Position numbers and translations under genes: made by a program
Assembly (NCBI RefSeq): GCF_965243865.1
Contig: NZ_OZ251603.1
Span: forward strand, 1,302,001 to 1,366,000
Source: Hyphomicrobium_A sp965243865
GTDB lineage: Bacteria > Pseudomonadota > Alphaproteobacteria > Rhizobiales > Hyphomicrobiaceae
Length of the DNA: 64,000 nt
Direction: 5' to 3'
Part shown: piece after piece, positions 27,558 to 37,102 of the stretch
Layout of the letters: the number at the start of each line of letters is the position of its first letter
Numbering within the stretch: the first letter of the stretch is position 1
Notes under the pieces: generated by a model
The model's input: the letters and a program-made list of their open reading frames with translations, nothing else
Databases searched by the model: none
Told to the model about the DNA's origin: nothing

Positions 27558-28196
27558 TCACGGACTAAATCGCAGCACGCCGCTGGCAGCGACACCATTG
27601 AATATCGCCTGCATCGCGATACCGGCGAGCAGGATGCCGAACACGCGCATGAGCACGCGCTGCGCCGTGATGCCGATCATGCGATTGATCCGATGCGATA
27701 GCAGCAGCAGAGCCAGCGTCACCAGCATCACTGCAGCCAGTGCGGCTACGGTCGTGCCGAGCAGCAGTGCATTCCCATCCGCGTTCGCCGCCAGCAGAAT
27801 TCCCGCGCTCATCGCGCCAGGTCCTGCAAGCAACGGCATCGCGAGAGGAAATACCGCAATATCGTCCTTCGTCTGCGCTTCCTCGTCCTCGGGCTGCGTA
27901 AGCTTGAATGCGCTCGTCGGCTTCGCGAACACCATGTCGAGCGCGATGATCAGCAGAATGACCCCACCAGCCGTTTGCAGCGCCGCGATACTGACGCCGA
28001 GTTCATCGAGCAGCGGCTGACCGAACAGCGTGAAGATCAGCAGCAGCACACCGGCGATTGCCGTCGCGCGCAGAGCGATCGCCGCGCGTTCGGCAAGCTC
28101 CATTTTTGGCGTCAGCGTCGCAAATAGGACCGCTGTCTCGATCGGACCGATGGTCGCGAAGAACGTTGCGAAGCTCGTCAGTGCAGTTTCAAGCAT
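27558..28196 (-). CDS. MarC-family integral membrane protein
   Basis: 212 residues with six hydrophobic segments. Family marks are FATIGPIETAVLFATLTP near the N-terminus, ALQTAGGVILLIIALDMVF mid-protein, and FPLAMPLLAGPGAMSAGIL opening the second half. MarC proteins are inner-membrane proteins whose substrate is unsettled. Despite the name, a drug-resistance role is not supported. The ATG at 28196 (MLETALTSF) is preferred because upstream codons are basic and not family-like. Confidence 0.87.
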   Translation of the reverse strand: MLETALTSFATFFATIGPIETAVLFATLTPKMELAERAAIALRATAIAGVLLLIFTLFGQPLLDELGVSIAALQTAGGVILLIIALDMVFAKPTSAFKLTQPEDEEAQTKDDIAVFPLAMPLLAGPGAMSAGILLAANADGNALLLGTTVAALAAVMLVTLALLLLSHRINRMIGITAQRVLMRVFGILLAGIAMQAIFNGVAASGVLRFSP

Positions 28197-28384
28197 TTTT
28201 GCCCACGCGTTCGGCGGATTGGTGCGCCGCCTGCGCAAATTATCAGCGCCTATCAGCAGTCACTAACGGAGGCTGCTAACACGCTCAACTATTGGAACAA
28301 ATTCGTTGTCAGAGGCTTTCACTCAATTATCATCTGTCGTGCGAGTCCGGGGGACTTCGCAAAGTAAACTTCGGGGGACACCAC

Positions 28385-28654
28385 ATGCACGAGCCCGAAT
28401 TCGCCTCGCTGCTAAAAGGCTACAGCCTGACGACTGCGGAAATTCTCTACCGCTTGCCAGACCATCCGGCCCTGCTGCAGAGCTACATCTGGCAGGACTA
28501 TGATCTCCATCCGCGCTTTCCCAAACTGACAGGCTTTCTCGATTTCTGGGAAGCCAAACTCGAGGGCAAGCTGTTCAAGGTGACAGTCGCTCACAACAAG
28601 CTGCTCTCCCCGGCCGAGGTTCGCCTCGTCGGCTCGGAGTTCAAGGTGCATTAG
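28385..28654 (+). CDS. Usg-family small protein
   Basis: 89 residues matching the alphaproteobacterial Usg family: LLKGYSLTTAEILYRLPDHP, LLQSYIWQDYDLHPRFPKL, then FLDFWEAKLEGKLFKV. Family members are found near aromatic amino-acid genes in some genomes, but the function is not established. GGGGGA lies about 8 bases before the ATG at 28385. The upstream extension of the frame lacks this signal and is not family-like. Confidence 0.88.
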   Translation: MHEPEFASLLKGYSLTTAEILYRLPDHPALLQSYIWQDYDLHPRFPKLTGFLDFWEAKLEGKLFKVTVAHNKLLSPAEVRLVGSEFKVH

Positions 28655-28662
28655 ACCATGAT

Positions 28663-28745
28663 CGCTTCGGACCCTATCAGTCCGAAGCGTGAATCATCGG
28701 TCTCATCAAAAGCTAGAGCCGCATCGCGATTTCGAGGAAAAGCGA
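28663..28745. repeat. Hairpin plus downstream conserved-looking block (interspersed element)
   Basis: CGCTTCGGAC (28663-28672) and GTCCGAAGCG (28680-28689) make a perfect 10-bp stem with a 7-base loop. It is flanked by ATGAT/ATCAT and followed by AGAGCCGCATCGCGATTT (from about 28713). This combination resembles mosaic intergenic elements recalled from Rhizobiales genomes. It fills the gap between convergent usg and DUF1285 genes. There is no T-tract, so it is not a clean intrinsic terminator. Confidence 0.5.
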
Positions 28746-28752
28746 TCGTGCA

Positions 28753-29337
28753 CTAGTCCACGCCTGGCAGCGGAAAGAAAACGCCGCCGCTCCATATGCC
28801 GACTGCGCGCTTGCCTTCGCGCACATCTTCGACGGCAAGCGCCACCAGGTCGTGCAGCAACGCGCGCGTCAGCAGCGCCTCCAGGCGGCCGCGCACGTGT
28901 ACATATGGCTTCAGCCCGCCGCCCGGCTGCTGCTCCGCAAAGCGCAGCGGATGCTCCGCCCCGCACACCACCACATCATCGACGTTCGTACGGAATATCA
29001 GGCGCTGCTCGCATCCGCCGCCTTGCACCTCCATCTCGACTGCGAGAAATGGTGCATCCTCGACCTCCACGTCGACCTTCTCCGCCGGCGTGACCAGATA
29101 GGTTTTTCCGTCCCCATCCTTGCGCAGCACCCCGGCGAACAGCTTGACGAGCGCCGGGCGCCCGATCGAGCTCCCTTGGTAGAGCCACGTGCCGTCACGC
29201 AGGATCTTCAGCCCGATGTCGCCGCAATAGGGCGGATTCCAGCTCTCGACCGGAGCCGGCCGCCGCTCAGGTGCGCCAGCGGCTAAATCCTGAAGTCTGC
29301 CAAGACCGGCCAAATTTCCTGCCCTTATGTCGTCCAT
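28753..29337 (-). CDS. DUF1285-family protein
   Basis: 194-residue cytosolic protein. Family blocks seen: NPPYCGDIGLKILRDGTWLYQGSSIGRPALVKLFAGVLRKD, then YLVTPAEKVDVEVEDAPFLAVEME and a C-terminal GRLEALLTRALLHDLV. DUF1285 proteins are short beta-rich proteins of unsettled role. The gene is divergent from moxR across 184 bases, an arrangement seen in many Alphaproteobacteria, which suggests a shared role with the moxR operon. Confidence 0.86.
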   Translation of the reverse strand: MDDIRAGNLAGLGRLQDLAAGAPERRPAPVESWNPPYCGDIGLKILRDGTWLYQGSSIGRPALVKLFAGVLRKDGDGKTYLVTPAEKVDVEVEDAPFLAVEMEVQGGGCEQRLIFRTNVDDVVVCGAEHPLRFAEQQPGGGLKPYVHVRGRLEALLTRALLHDLVALAVEDVREGKRAVGIWSGGVFFPLPGVD

Positions 29338-29521
29338 ATTCCGCTTTCGGTGTCATAGACATCCGCAACACATGGCGTGTGACACCCTTACCCCCAATCT
29401 AACGTAACATTCACTTGACCCAGCGCATGCCGCCTTGGATCGTTTCCGCTCCATTTCTTTGTTAAGCTGGCTTAGGCGCTGCTGACACGCCCCAATAACG
29501 ACAAAGCGAGCCGCATTCACC

Positions 29522-30520
29522 ATGAGCACCGTCATCGATACCCAAGCTGACATCGTTCCGCGACTGGAAGCGGCAGCCGAACGCGTGCAGCGTGCGCACA
29601 AGGCAGCGGCGTCCGTCATCTTCGGCCAGGACGTCGTCATCGAGCGAACGCTCATCACCATCCTCTCCGGCGGCCACGCGCTGCTGATCGGTGTTCCCGG
29701 CCTCGCCAAGACGCTGCTCGTCGAAACGCTCGGCAAGGTGCTCGGTCTCGACGCCAAGCGCGTGCAGTTCACGCCCGACCTCATGCCCTCCGACATCATC
29801 GGCTCGGAAGTGCTGGAAGATGTTCCCGGCAAGTCGCGCTCGTTCCGCCTCGTCAAAGGCCCGATCTTCACCCAGCTGTTGATGGCCGACGAGATCAACC
29901 GCGCCTCCCCACGCACCCAGTCGGCACTGCTGCAGGCCATGCAGGAGCATCACGTCACCGTCGCCGGCGTGCGCCACGACATCCCCTCGCCCTTCCACGT
30001 GCTGGCGACGCAGAACCCACTCGAGCACGAAGGCACCTACCCGCTCCCCGAAGCCCAGCTCGACCGCTTCCTGCTGCAGATCGACGTCACCTATCCTGAT
30101 GTCCTCGCCGAGCGCCGCATGCTGTTCGCCACCACCGGCACCGACGAGCGCCACCTCGAAGCCGTGCTCAACGGCCCCGAGCTGATGAGCATCCAGCGCC
30201 TCGTGCGTCAGATCCCCGTGCCCGACAAAGTCGTCGATGCCATCCTCAAGCTGGTGCGCTCAGCCCGTCCCGGCACCGGCGCCAGCGATGAAACCGATCG
30301 CTACGTCGCCTGGGGCCCAGGCCCGCGTGCCAGCCAGTCGCTGATGCTCGCCGTCCGCGCCAAGGCACTGATCGACGGCCGCCTTGCACCGTCCGTCGAC
30401 GATGTGATCTCGCTCGCCGACCCCATCCTCAAGCACCGCATGGCGCTGACCTTTGCCGCCCGCGCAGAAGGCAAGGACCTCGGAACCATCATCAGCCGAC
30501 TCGCATCGGCTGTGGAGTAG
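29522..30520 (+). CDS. MoxR-family AAA+ ATPase
   Basis: 332 residues. Walker A GVPGLAKT (57-64), Walker B LLMADEINRASPRTQSALLQ, sensor-1 ATQNPLEHEG, and LPEAQLDRF are the MoxR hallmarks. MoxR proteins act as chaperone-like ATPases for VWA-domain partners. It heads a four-gene operon (3 bases to the DUF58 gene, then a 4-base overlap, then a 10-base gap) whose other products are the expected partners. The ATG at 29522 is in a good position with respect to the first conserved helix. Confidence 0.94.
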   Translation: MSTVIDTQADIVPRLEAAAERVQRAHKAAASVIFGQDVVIERTLITILSGGHALLIGVPGLAKTLLVETLGKVLGLDAKRVQFTPDLMPSDIIGSEVLEDVPGKSRSFRLVKGPIFTQLLMADEINRASPRTQSALLQAMQEHHVTVAGVRHDIPSPFHVLATQNPLEHEGTYPLPEAQLDRFLLQIDVTYPDVLAERRMLFATTGTDERHLEAVLNGPELMSIQRLVRQIPVPDKVVDAILKLVRSARPGTGASDETDRYVAWGPGPRASQSLMLAVRAKALIDGRLAPSVDDVISLADPILKHRMALTFAARAEGKDLGTIISRLASAVE

Positions 30521-30523
30521 CGA

Positions 30524-31495
30524 ATGGCGAATGCCGCTCACTCCGGCCAGGGCCAAGCCGCAGGCGGTGGGGTTCTGGCGCTTGAACGTGAAGCGCACGG
30601 ACTCGCCGACCGTCTTCCCGAGCTGCTCGTCGATGCCCAGCGCATCGCGCAGACGGTTGCACATGGTCTGCACGGTCGCCGCCGTTCGGGCCCGGGCGAG
30701 ACGTTCTGGCAGTTCCGCCAATTCCAGCCGAGCGACACGCTGCGCCAGATCGACTGGCGCCGCTCTGCTAGCTCCGACCACCTCTTCGTGCGCGAGCGCG
30801 AATGGGAGGCCGCGCACACGATCTGGTTCTGGACCAATCTCTCTGCATCCATGGATTTCCGCAGCGATCTCGCCCCGACGACCAAACGCGATCGCGCCCT
30901 GTTGCTGACGCTTGCTGCTGCCGAGTTGCTCGTGCGTGGCGGCGAGCGCGTCGCCCAGCTTGGCCTCACTGCCCCCACCGCGAGCCGCAAGGCCACCACC
31001 CGCATGGCAGAAGCCATCCTCGCCCACGAAGATTCAACCATGCTGCAAGCAACGCAGCCGCCGAAGATTCATCTGGCGCGTTTCTCCGGCGCGATCCTCG
31101 TCAGCGACTTCCTCGATCCCATCGAGACAACCCGCGAGCACATCGAAATGCTCGCCGCGGACGGCGCCGTCGGCCATCTGATTGCAGTCGTCGATCCTGC
31201 CGAGGAAACGCTCCCCTACGAAGGACGCACCGAATTCCTTAGCCCCGGCGGCGGCCAGCGTTGGGTTGCTGATCGCGTGCAGAGCCTGCGCGCCCAATAC
31301 CAGGAACGTTTCGCCGCCCACCGCGCCGACCTCGCCGCTCTGGCGCATCGTCTCGGCTGGTCATTCCTCGTCCACCACACCGACCGCTCGCCGACCGAGC
31401 CGCTGCTTTCGATCATCATGCGCATGCAGGGCGGTCCGTCTGACCGTCGCTGGCAGTCCGATGCGCACGCCAACCCAGCCGAGGCCTCCAAATGA
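30524..31495 (+). CDS. DUF58-family VWA-like protein
   Basis: 323 residues. The conserved core is SGPGETFWQFRQFQPSDTLR followed by IDWRRSASSDHLFVRERE, then the degenerate MIDAS-like WTNLSASMDF. This is the DUF58 protein that follows moxR in nearly all such operons (BatA/B-type aerotolerance loci). It is probably cytosolic or peripheral and worked on by MoxR. Its stop overlaps the next start by 4 bases (ATGA). Confidence 0.92.
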   Translation: MANAAHSGQGQAAGGGVLALEREAHGLADRLPELLVDAQRIAQTVAHGLHGRRRSGPGETFWQFRQFQPSDTLRQIDWRRSASSDHLFVREREWEAAHTIWFWTNLSASMDFRSDLAPTTKRDRALLLTLAAAELLVRGGERVAQLGLTAPTASRKATTRMAEAILAHEDSTMLQATQPPKIHLARFSGAILVSDFLDPIETTREHIEMLAADGAVGHLIAVVDPAEETLPYEGRTEFLSPGGGQRWVADRVQSLRAQYQERFAAHRADLAALAHRLGWSFLVHHTDRSPTEPLLSIIMRMQGGPSDRRWQSDAHANPAEASK

Positions 31496-34380
31496 GCTTC
31501 GGCGCGCTGGCGTTCCTCAATCCCTGGCTGCTAGCGGCACTCGTCACGCTGCCGATCATCTATTGGCTGCTGCGCACCGTTCCGCCGACCCCGCACAAGG
31601 TGACCTTCCCGCCGACGCGTATTCTCGTCGGCCTGGAGAACGCCGATAAGACGCCGGCCGCCTCCCCCTGGTGGCTCACATTGCTGCGCCTGCTGGCCGC
31701 TGCGCTGCTGATCCTCGCGCTCGCCGAGCCCGTGCTCAATCCCTCGCGCGAAGCTGCGTTGAAGGGCTCCGGCCCTGTCGCCCTCGTGATCGACAATGGC
31801 TGGGCCTCTGCCGCGCATTGGACCGAGCGCCAGCAGATGATCGACCGCCTCATCAATGAATCGGAAAGCCAGAACCGGCCCGTCGTCATCGTCCCGACCG
31901 CCAGCACCACCAAGGGCGTCAACCTGCGCATCGAGGCGCCCTCGGATGCACGCTCGACGGCTGCAGCGCTAGCACCCCAACCGTTCGCGCCCGACCGCCT
32001 GGCCGCAACGAACGCGCTCGCGAGTGCACTCGATGGTAACGGCGGGGCACCGAGCATCGTCTGGCTCAGTGACGACATCGATCACGACGGCAAGTCCGCC
32101 GACGTCGCCGACAAGCTGCGCGCTTTGGCCGAAGGCGGCACGTTCGCCGTGATTGCCGACGCTCGCTCGTCAGAACCGCTCGGCATCTCGGCCGGCATTG
32201 GCGAAAGTGGCAAGCTCGAAGCCCGCGTGCTGCGTCCCGAAGGCGGCGCACGTAACGGCTTCCTCCATGCCATCTCGACCCGCGGACAGAGCCTAGCCGA
32301 AGTCCCATTCAAACTCGCCTCGGGCGAGAACGCCGCAACGATCCCCTTCGAACTGCCGCTCGAGTTGCGCAACCAGGTCGGCCGCATCGAGGTCGCCGGC
32401 GAACGATCCGCGGGCGCCGTCAGCCTGATCGATGCGCGCTCTCAGTGGCACCGTGTGGCACTGATCTCCGGCGAAAGCCGCGAGCAGGCGCAGCCGCTGC
32501 TCGCCCCGCTCTATTACATCGAGAAGGCGCTCGCCCCCTATTCCGAGCTGATCAAGCCGAAGGGCTCCAACCTCGCTGCCGGCATCCAACAGGCTCTGTC
32601 GCAGAATGCCAGCGTGCTCATCCTTGCCGACATCGGCACCTTGTCGGGCGAGGCCGCAAAGCACGTCGAGAACTGGGTGGAAAAGGGCGGCGTGCTCGTG
32701 CGCTTTGCCGGTCCGCGCCTCGAGAATGGCGGCGACGATCTGTTGCCCGTGCCGCTACGTGTCGGCGGCCGCACCCTCGGCGGCGCCCTGTCTTGGTCGA
32801 CGCCACAAAAACTCGCTCCTATCGAGGATCAGAGTCTCTTCGCCGGCATTCCCGTGCCGCCTGAAGTGAGCGTCAGCCGCCAGGTCCTCGCCGACCCCGC
32901 CATGCTCGGCCCCGACGTGCACGTGTGGGCCCGCCTGCAAGATGGAACGCCGCTCGTCACCGAGCGCAAGCTCGGCGAAGGCCAGATCATCCTCTTCCAC
33001 GTCACCGGCAATTCCGATTGGTCGAACCTGCCCTTGTCGGGACTGTTCGTCGAAATGCTCCGCCGCATCTCCGCGCTCGGCACCAATGTCGGCAACGGTA
33101 CCGAAGCAGCCACTGGCGGCGCCAACGAGGCCGGAGCACCGGACGCGCCGACCGTGCTGCCTCCGCTGCAGACGCTCGACGGTTTTGGTGTTCTCATCCC
33201 GCCGCCGCCCACCGCCCAGCCGATTGCAGCATCGCAGGTGCGTGATCTGGTGCCGAGCCTCGACCACCCGCCCGGGTACTACGGCGCCGGAAGCTCTCCG
33301 CATGCCGTCAACGTTCTTGGTCCGAAGAGCACGCTGAAACCTCTACCCTCGCTCCCAGCCGGCACCGAGCATCTCAGCTACGCCAGCGAAAGCGCTCGCC
33401 CGCTCAAGTCGTGGATGCTGCTCGCCGCGCTCGCCCTTCTCTTTGCGGATATTCTCGCCGTGATCTTCCTGCAAGGCGGCTTCATCTTCCGCCGTCCCAC
33501 ACGACGCGCCGCGCACGCAGCCCTCGCGCTGCTCATCGCCGGCGCGGCCGCCGTCACCGCCACGCCGCGCGCCGACGCCCAACCGCTGGATGCGCCTCAA
33601 GCGCAAAGCATGAGCAGCAAGCAGGCCGCCGACGAACGCGCCATCGAGGCGACCAGCAAGGTGACCCTCGGCTATGTGCTGACGGGCGACAAGAACGTCG
33701 ACGACATCAGCCGTCTCGGCCTGGACGGTCTCGGTCGCCTACTGTCCGTGCGCACCGCCGTCGAGCCCGGCCGCCCGATGGGCGTCAACATCCTCACCGA
33801 CGAGATCTCGTTCTTCCCGGTGCTCTATTGGCCGGTGCTGCCCGACGCGCAGCCGCTGCCGGAGGAAACGCTGGCGAAGATCGACGCCTACATGAAGCAG
33901 GGCGGCCTCATCATTTTCGACACCCAGGACTACGGCCGCGGGCTCTCCGGCGGCGCGGCTCCCGGCCTCGGCGAGTCCGCCCTTCAGCGCATCATCGGCA
34001 AGCTCGACGTGCCGCGTTTGGAGCCCGTTCCCGAAAACCACGTGCTGACCAAAGCATTCTATCTGTTGCGCAACTTCCCCGGCCGCTGGGATGGCGGACA
34101 GCTCTGGGTCGAAGCGCTCGACAACAATAGCGCCGACAGCGCGCGCCGCGCCCGCATTTCCGATGGCGTCACCTCCATCATCGTCACCCCGAACGATCTC
34201 GCGGCCGCCTGGGCACTCGATGAAGGTGGACGGCCGATCTATCCGACCGTCGGCGGTGGTGAGGACCAGCGCGAGATGGCCTTCCGCACCGGCATCAACA
34301 TCGTCATGCATGCGCTGACCGGCAACTACAAAGCCGATCAGGTGCACGTCCCAGCGCTGCTCGAACGGCTCGGACAATGA
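31492..34380 (+). CDS. BatA/DUF4159 double-domain membrane protein
   Basis: 962 residues. The N-terminus has the BatA-type block FLNPWLLAALVTLPIIYWLLRTVPPTP and a second membrane helix (about 60-80). A large periplasmic region contains a VWA-like part (VALVIDNGWASAAHW) and a Rossmann-like part. A further helix lies near 640-660, a hydrophobic stretch ending TPRADA lies near 685, and the C-terminal DUF4159 domain begins around 715 (VTLGYVLTGDKNVDDISRLG, LIIFDTQDYGRG). It is the central membrane component of the moxR operon. Biological role is inferred as envelope or oxidative-stress maintenance. Confidence 0.88.
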   Translation: MSFGALAFLNPWLLAALVTLPIIYWLLRTVPPTPHKVTFPPTRILVGLENADKTPAASPWWLTLLRLLAAALLILALAEPVLNPSREAALKGSGPVALVIDNGWASAAHWTERQQMIDRLINESESQNRPVVIVPTASTTKGVNLRIEAPSDARSTAAALAPQPFAPDRLAATNALASALDGNGGAPSIVWLSDDIDHDGKSADVADKLRALAEGGTFAVIADARSSEPLGISAGIGESGKLEARVLRPEGGARNGFLHAISTRGQSLAEVPFKLASGENAATIPFELPLELRNQVGRIEVAGERSAGAVSLIDARSQWHRVALISGESREQAQPLLAPLYYIEKALAPYSELIKPKGSNLAAGIQQALSQNASVLILADIGTLSGEAAKHVENWVEKGGVLVRFAGPRLENGGDDLLPVPLRVGGRTLGGALSWSTPQKLAPIEDQSLFAGIPVPPEVSVSRQVLADPAMLGPDVHVWARLQDGTPLVTERKLGEGQIILFHVTGNSDWSNLPLSGLFVEMLRRISALGTNVGNGTEAATGGANEAGAPDAPTVLPPLQTLDGFGVLIPPPPTAQPIAASQVRDLVPSLDHPPGYYGAGSSPHAVNVLGPKSTLKPLPSLPAGTEHLSYASESARPLKSWMLLAALALLFADILAVIFLQGGFIFRRPTRRAAHAALALLIAGAAAVTATPRADAQPLDAPQAQSMSSKQAADERAIEATSKVTLGYVLTGDKNVDDISRLGLDGLGRLLSVRTAVEPGRPMGVNILTDEISFFPVLYWPVLPDAQPLPEETLAKIDAYMKQGGLIIFDTQDYGRGLSGGAAPGLGESALQRIIGKLDVPRLEPVPENHVLTKAFYLLRNFPGRWDGGQLWVEALDNNSADSARRARISDGVTSIIVTPNDLAAAWALDEGGRPIYPTVGGGEDQREMAFRTGINIVMHALTGNYKADQVHVPALLERLGQ

Positions 34381-34390
34381 GGAGCCGCGC

Positions 34391-36514
34391 ATGAACTGGT
34401 CGATCGACTTCGCCCCCATGCTGCCCGGCCCCTTTTTCTGGGCCGCGGGCATCATCGCCGCTCTGCTGACGGGCTATCTGCTCTGGCGTCGCTCGCGTGG
34501 TGCGCTGCTGCGCGCTGCTGCCATTGCAGCGGTGCTGCTGGCGCTCGCCAACCCGACATTGCGCGAAGAGCAACGCGAAAGCCTTGCCAACGTCGCGATC
34601 GTCATCGTCGACGAAAGCGCCAGCCAGACGCTCGGCGACCGCAAGGCGCAAACCGCCGCTGTAAAGCAGGATCTCGAAGCCAAGCTCGGCAAGATTCCCA
34701 ACCTGCAAGTGAAGTGGATACCGGCTTCCCGCCCGGGTGACGCGACATCGCCCGGCACGCACCTATTCGCAGACCTCAACAAAGCGCTCGCCGATACGCC
34801 GCCCGACCGCCTCGCGGGCGTCGTCATGATCACCGACGGCGAGGTGCACGACGTTCCCAAGACCGCTTCCCAACTCGGCTTCGATGCGCCCGTTCACGCG
34901 CTGATCACCGGCGCACCCGACGAGTTCGACCGGCGCATCGAGGTGCTGTCGGCGCCGCGCTACGGCATCGTCGGCCAATCGCGCGACATCGAGGTCGCCG
35001 TCCGCGAGACCGGCAAGAAGGGCTCCGTCGCCGAGCCGATCGCTCTGCGTGTCCGCCGCGAGGGCCGCCCCGACGAGCAGATCACCACCATGGTCGGCAA
35101 GCCGGTCAAGATCGAGATGCCGTTCCCGCATTCAGGCCAGAACATCCTCGAGGTTGAGCTCGACACCGCACCGGGCGAGCTGACGCCGGCCAACAACCGC
35201 GCCGTCATCGCTGCCGAAGGCGTGCGCGAGAACCTGCGCGTGCTGCTCGTCTCCGGCGAGCCGCATGCAGGCGAGCGCACCTGGCGCAACCTGCTGAAGT
35301 CTGATGCCGCCGTCGATCTCGTCCACTTCACCATTCTGCGCCCGCCCGAGAAGCACGACGGCACGCCGATCAATCAGCTCTCGCTCATCGCCTTCCCGAC
35401 GCGCGAGCTGTTCTCGGAAAAGATCAACGACTTCGACCTGATCATCTTCGACCGCTATCAGCATCGCGGCCTGCTGCAGCTGCCCTACTACGACAACATC
35501 GCCCGCTACGTGGAAGAGCACGGCGGCGCGCTGCTCGTCGCCGCGGGCGATGACTATGCCGGCAACCTGTCGCTGTTCCGCACGCCGCTCTCGCCCGTGC
35601 TCCCCGCGGTGCCGACCGGGCGCGTTCTCTCCGAGCCGTTCAAGGCCAAGCTCACCGACGACGGCCGCAAGCATCCTGTGACGCAGGGACTGACCGGCGC
35701 AGGCGCCAAGAACGCGCAGCCCACCTGGGGCCGCTGGTTCCGTCAGGTCGAGGTGCAGCCCGAGCACGGCCGCACGCTGATGGATGGCGCGGAAAACGAG
35801 CCGCTGCTCATTCTCGATCACAAGGGCAAGGGCCGCGTCGCCCTGCTCACGTCCGATCAGGCTTGGCTGTGGGCACGCGGCTATGAAGGCGGCGGCCCGC
35901 ACAGCGATCTGTTGCGCCGTCTCTCGCACTGGCTCATGAAGGAGCCGGATCTCGAGGAAGAGCGCCTCATCGCTTCCGCCCGCGGCCTGCACCTGACGCT
36001 CGAGCGCCGCTCGATGGAAAGCAAAGTCGCCCCGGTGACGATCTCCGGCCCTGGCGGCGAGACCTCCCAAGTAACCCTCGAGCCCGCGGGCAATGGCATC
36101 TGGCGCGGCAGCGTCGATGTAAAAATCCCCGGCCTCTACAAAGCGCAGACCGAAGCGCCCGAAGGCGAGCTGACCGCCGTCGCTCATGCCGGCATCGACG
36201 ATCCCATCGAGATGAGCGAAGTGACCGCGACTGACGCAAAATTGCAGCCCATCATCGACGCCACCGGCGGCGGCGCCTTCTGGATGAGCTCGTCAGCGGA
36301 ATCAACGCGCGCCAACCCTTCGTCCGTCGCCGTGCCGCGCATCTCCATGCTCTCCGGCGCCAAGGTACTGGCTGGCTCCGGCTGGCTTGGCCTCAAGGAC
36401 CGGCAAGCGTTCGTCACCCGCGGCGTCAAGCTAACGCCGATGTTCACCGGCTTCGGAGCGCTGGCTGCGCTGCTGCTGCTCGTCTCGCTCGCCTGGTGGC
36501 GCGAAGGTAAGTAG
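34391..36514 (+). CDS. Membrane protein with glutamine amidotransferase-like domain (moxR operon)
   Basis: 707 residues: two N-terminal helices (about 12-30 and 37-55), a VWA-like segment (VAIVIVDESASQTLGD), then a class I glutamine amidotransferase-like fold (LLVSGEPHAGERTWRNLLKSD; DLIIFDRYQHRGLLQ; GALLVAAGDDYAG), and a final helix before the basic C-terminus (WWREGK). It is the fourth gene of the moxR operon in many Alphaproteobacteria. Catalytic Cys and His of a true amidotransferase are not evident, so a structural role is more likely. Confidence 0.84.
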   Translation: MNWSIDFAPMLPGPFFWAAGIIAALLTGYLLWRRSRGALLRAAAIAAVLLALANPTLREEQRESLANVAIVIVDESASQTLGDRKAQTAAVKQDLEAKLGKIPNLQVKWIPASRPGDATSPGTHLFADLNKALADTPPDRLAGVVMITDGEVHDVPKTASQLGFDAPVHALITGAPDEFDRRIEVLSAPRYGIVGQSRDIEVAVRETGKKGSVAEPIALRVRREGRPDEQITTMVGKPVKIEMPFPHSGQNILEVELDTAPGELTPANNRAVIAAEGVRENLRVLLVSGEPHAGERTWRNLLKSDAAVDLVHFTILRPPEKHDGTPINQLSLIAFPTRELFSEKINDFDLIIFDRYQHRGLLQLPYYDNIARYVEEHGGALLVAAGDDYAGNLSLFRTPLSPVLPAVPTGRVLSEPFKAKLTDDGRKHPVTQGLTGAGAKNAQPTWGRWFRQVEVQPEHGRTLMDGAENEPLLILDHKGKGRVALLTSDQAWLWARGYEGGGPHSDLLRRLSHWLMKEPDLEEERLIASARGLHLTLERRSMESKVAPVTISGPGGETSQVTLEPAGNGIWRGSVDVKIPGLYKAQTEAPEGELTAVAHAGIDDPIEMSEVTATDAKLQPIIDATGGGAFWMSSSAESTRANPSSVAVPRISMLSGAKVLAGSGWLGLKDRQAFVTRGVKLTPMFTGFGALAALLLLVSLAWWREGK

Positions 36515-36520
36515 TTTTTT

Positions 36521-37006
36521 CTAGCTAACGTTCGCGGTGCGCGGAGCCCATCCGCGCACGACGCGCAGCAGCGCCGCAATCCACACGACTCCGGCCAATG
36601 CGGCGAGAATGATCGACACCCAGCGCACCGCATCGAGATCGATGACGTTAACGTCCGGTCGCGACCGGCTGTAGTGGACGGTCAGCGTAACGTCGCCGGT
36701 TTGCGATAGACCCTCGTAAAGATCACGGCTGATCGTTTGCCGCCCCGCGTGCTCGCGGCCCCCCTCGTCGAAAAATCGATAGCTGGCGAAGTAGCGGTTG
36801 GGATCGCCGAGCACCACTTTGCCGAGTTTGCGCTCGCTCTCCGGCCTCACCGCCAGAGCCTGCGCCGTGGCTCCATCCCTAGCGATAAGCCAGTACGTGT
36901 GTCCGTACCAAGCCGCCAGCGCCGTCGCCAACAGCGCAATCGCCACCAGCATCTTTCCTCTCCGCCACCTTAGCCTCGTCCGAGCCGCGAATTGGAAATC
37001 ATCCAC
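36521..37006 (-). CDS. DUF3592-like membrane protein
   Basis: About 161 residues with one helix near the N-terminus (MLVAIALLATALAAWYG) and another near the C-terminus (WVSIILAALAGVVWIAALL). The intervening domain has YFASYRFFDEGGREHAG and VTLTVHYSRSRPDVN, typical of DUF3592 proteins. The start is uncertain: GTG at 37006 follows GGGGGC, while an ATG at 36952 begins just before the first helix. It is convergent with the moxR operon (6-base gap). Confidence 0.7.
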   Translation of the reverse strand: MDDFQFAARTRLRWRRGKMLVAIALLATALAAWYGHTYWLIARDGATAQALAVRPESERKLGKVVLGDPNRYFASYRFFDEGGREHAGRQTISRDLYEGLSQTGDVTLTVHYSRSRPDVNVIDLDAVRWVSIILAALAGVVWIAALLRVVRGWAPRTANVS

Positions 37007-37102
37007 GTTCAGGTGCCCCCGGCCAGCCCATTGTGATTTGTCCCATCCCGCCACAGGGCCCACACTCTTGCAACGTGCACTTCCACGCACCAGGAGAACG
37101 CC

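Noticed and set aside
28663..28689. Perfect hairpin as a Rho-independent terminator
   Set aside because: No T-tract on either strand, so it is listed as a repeat element instead.
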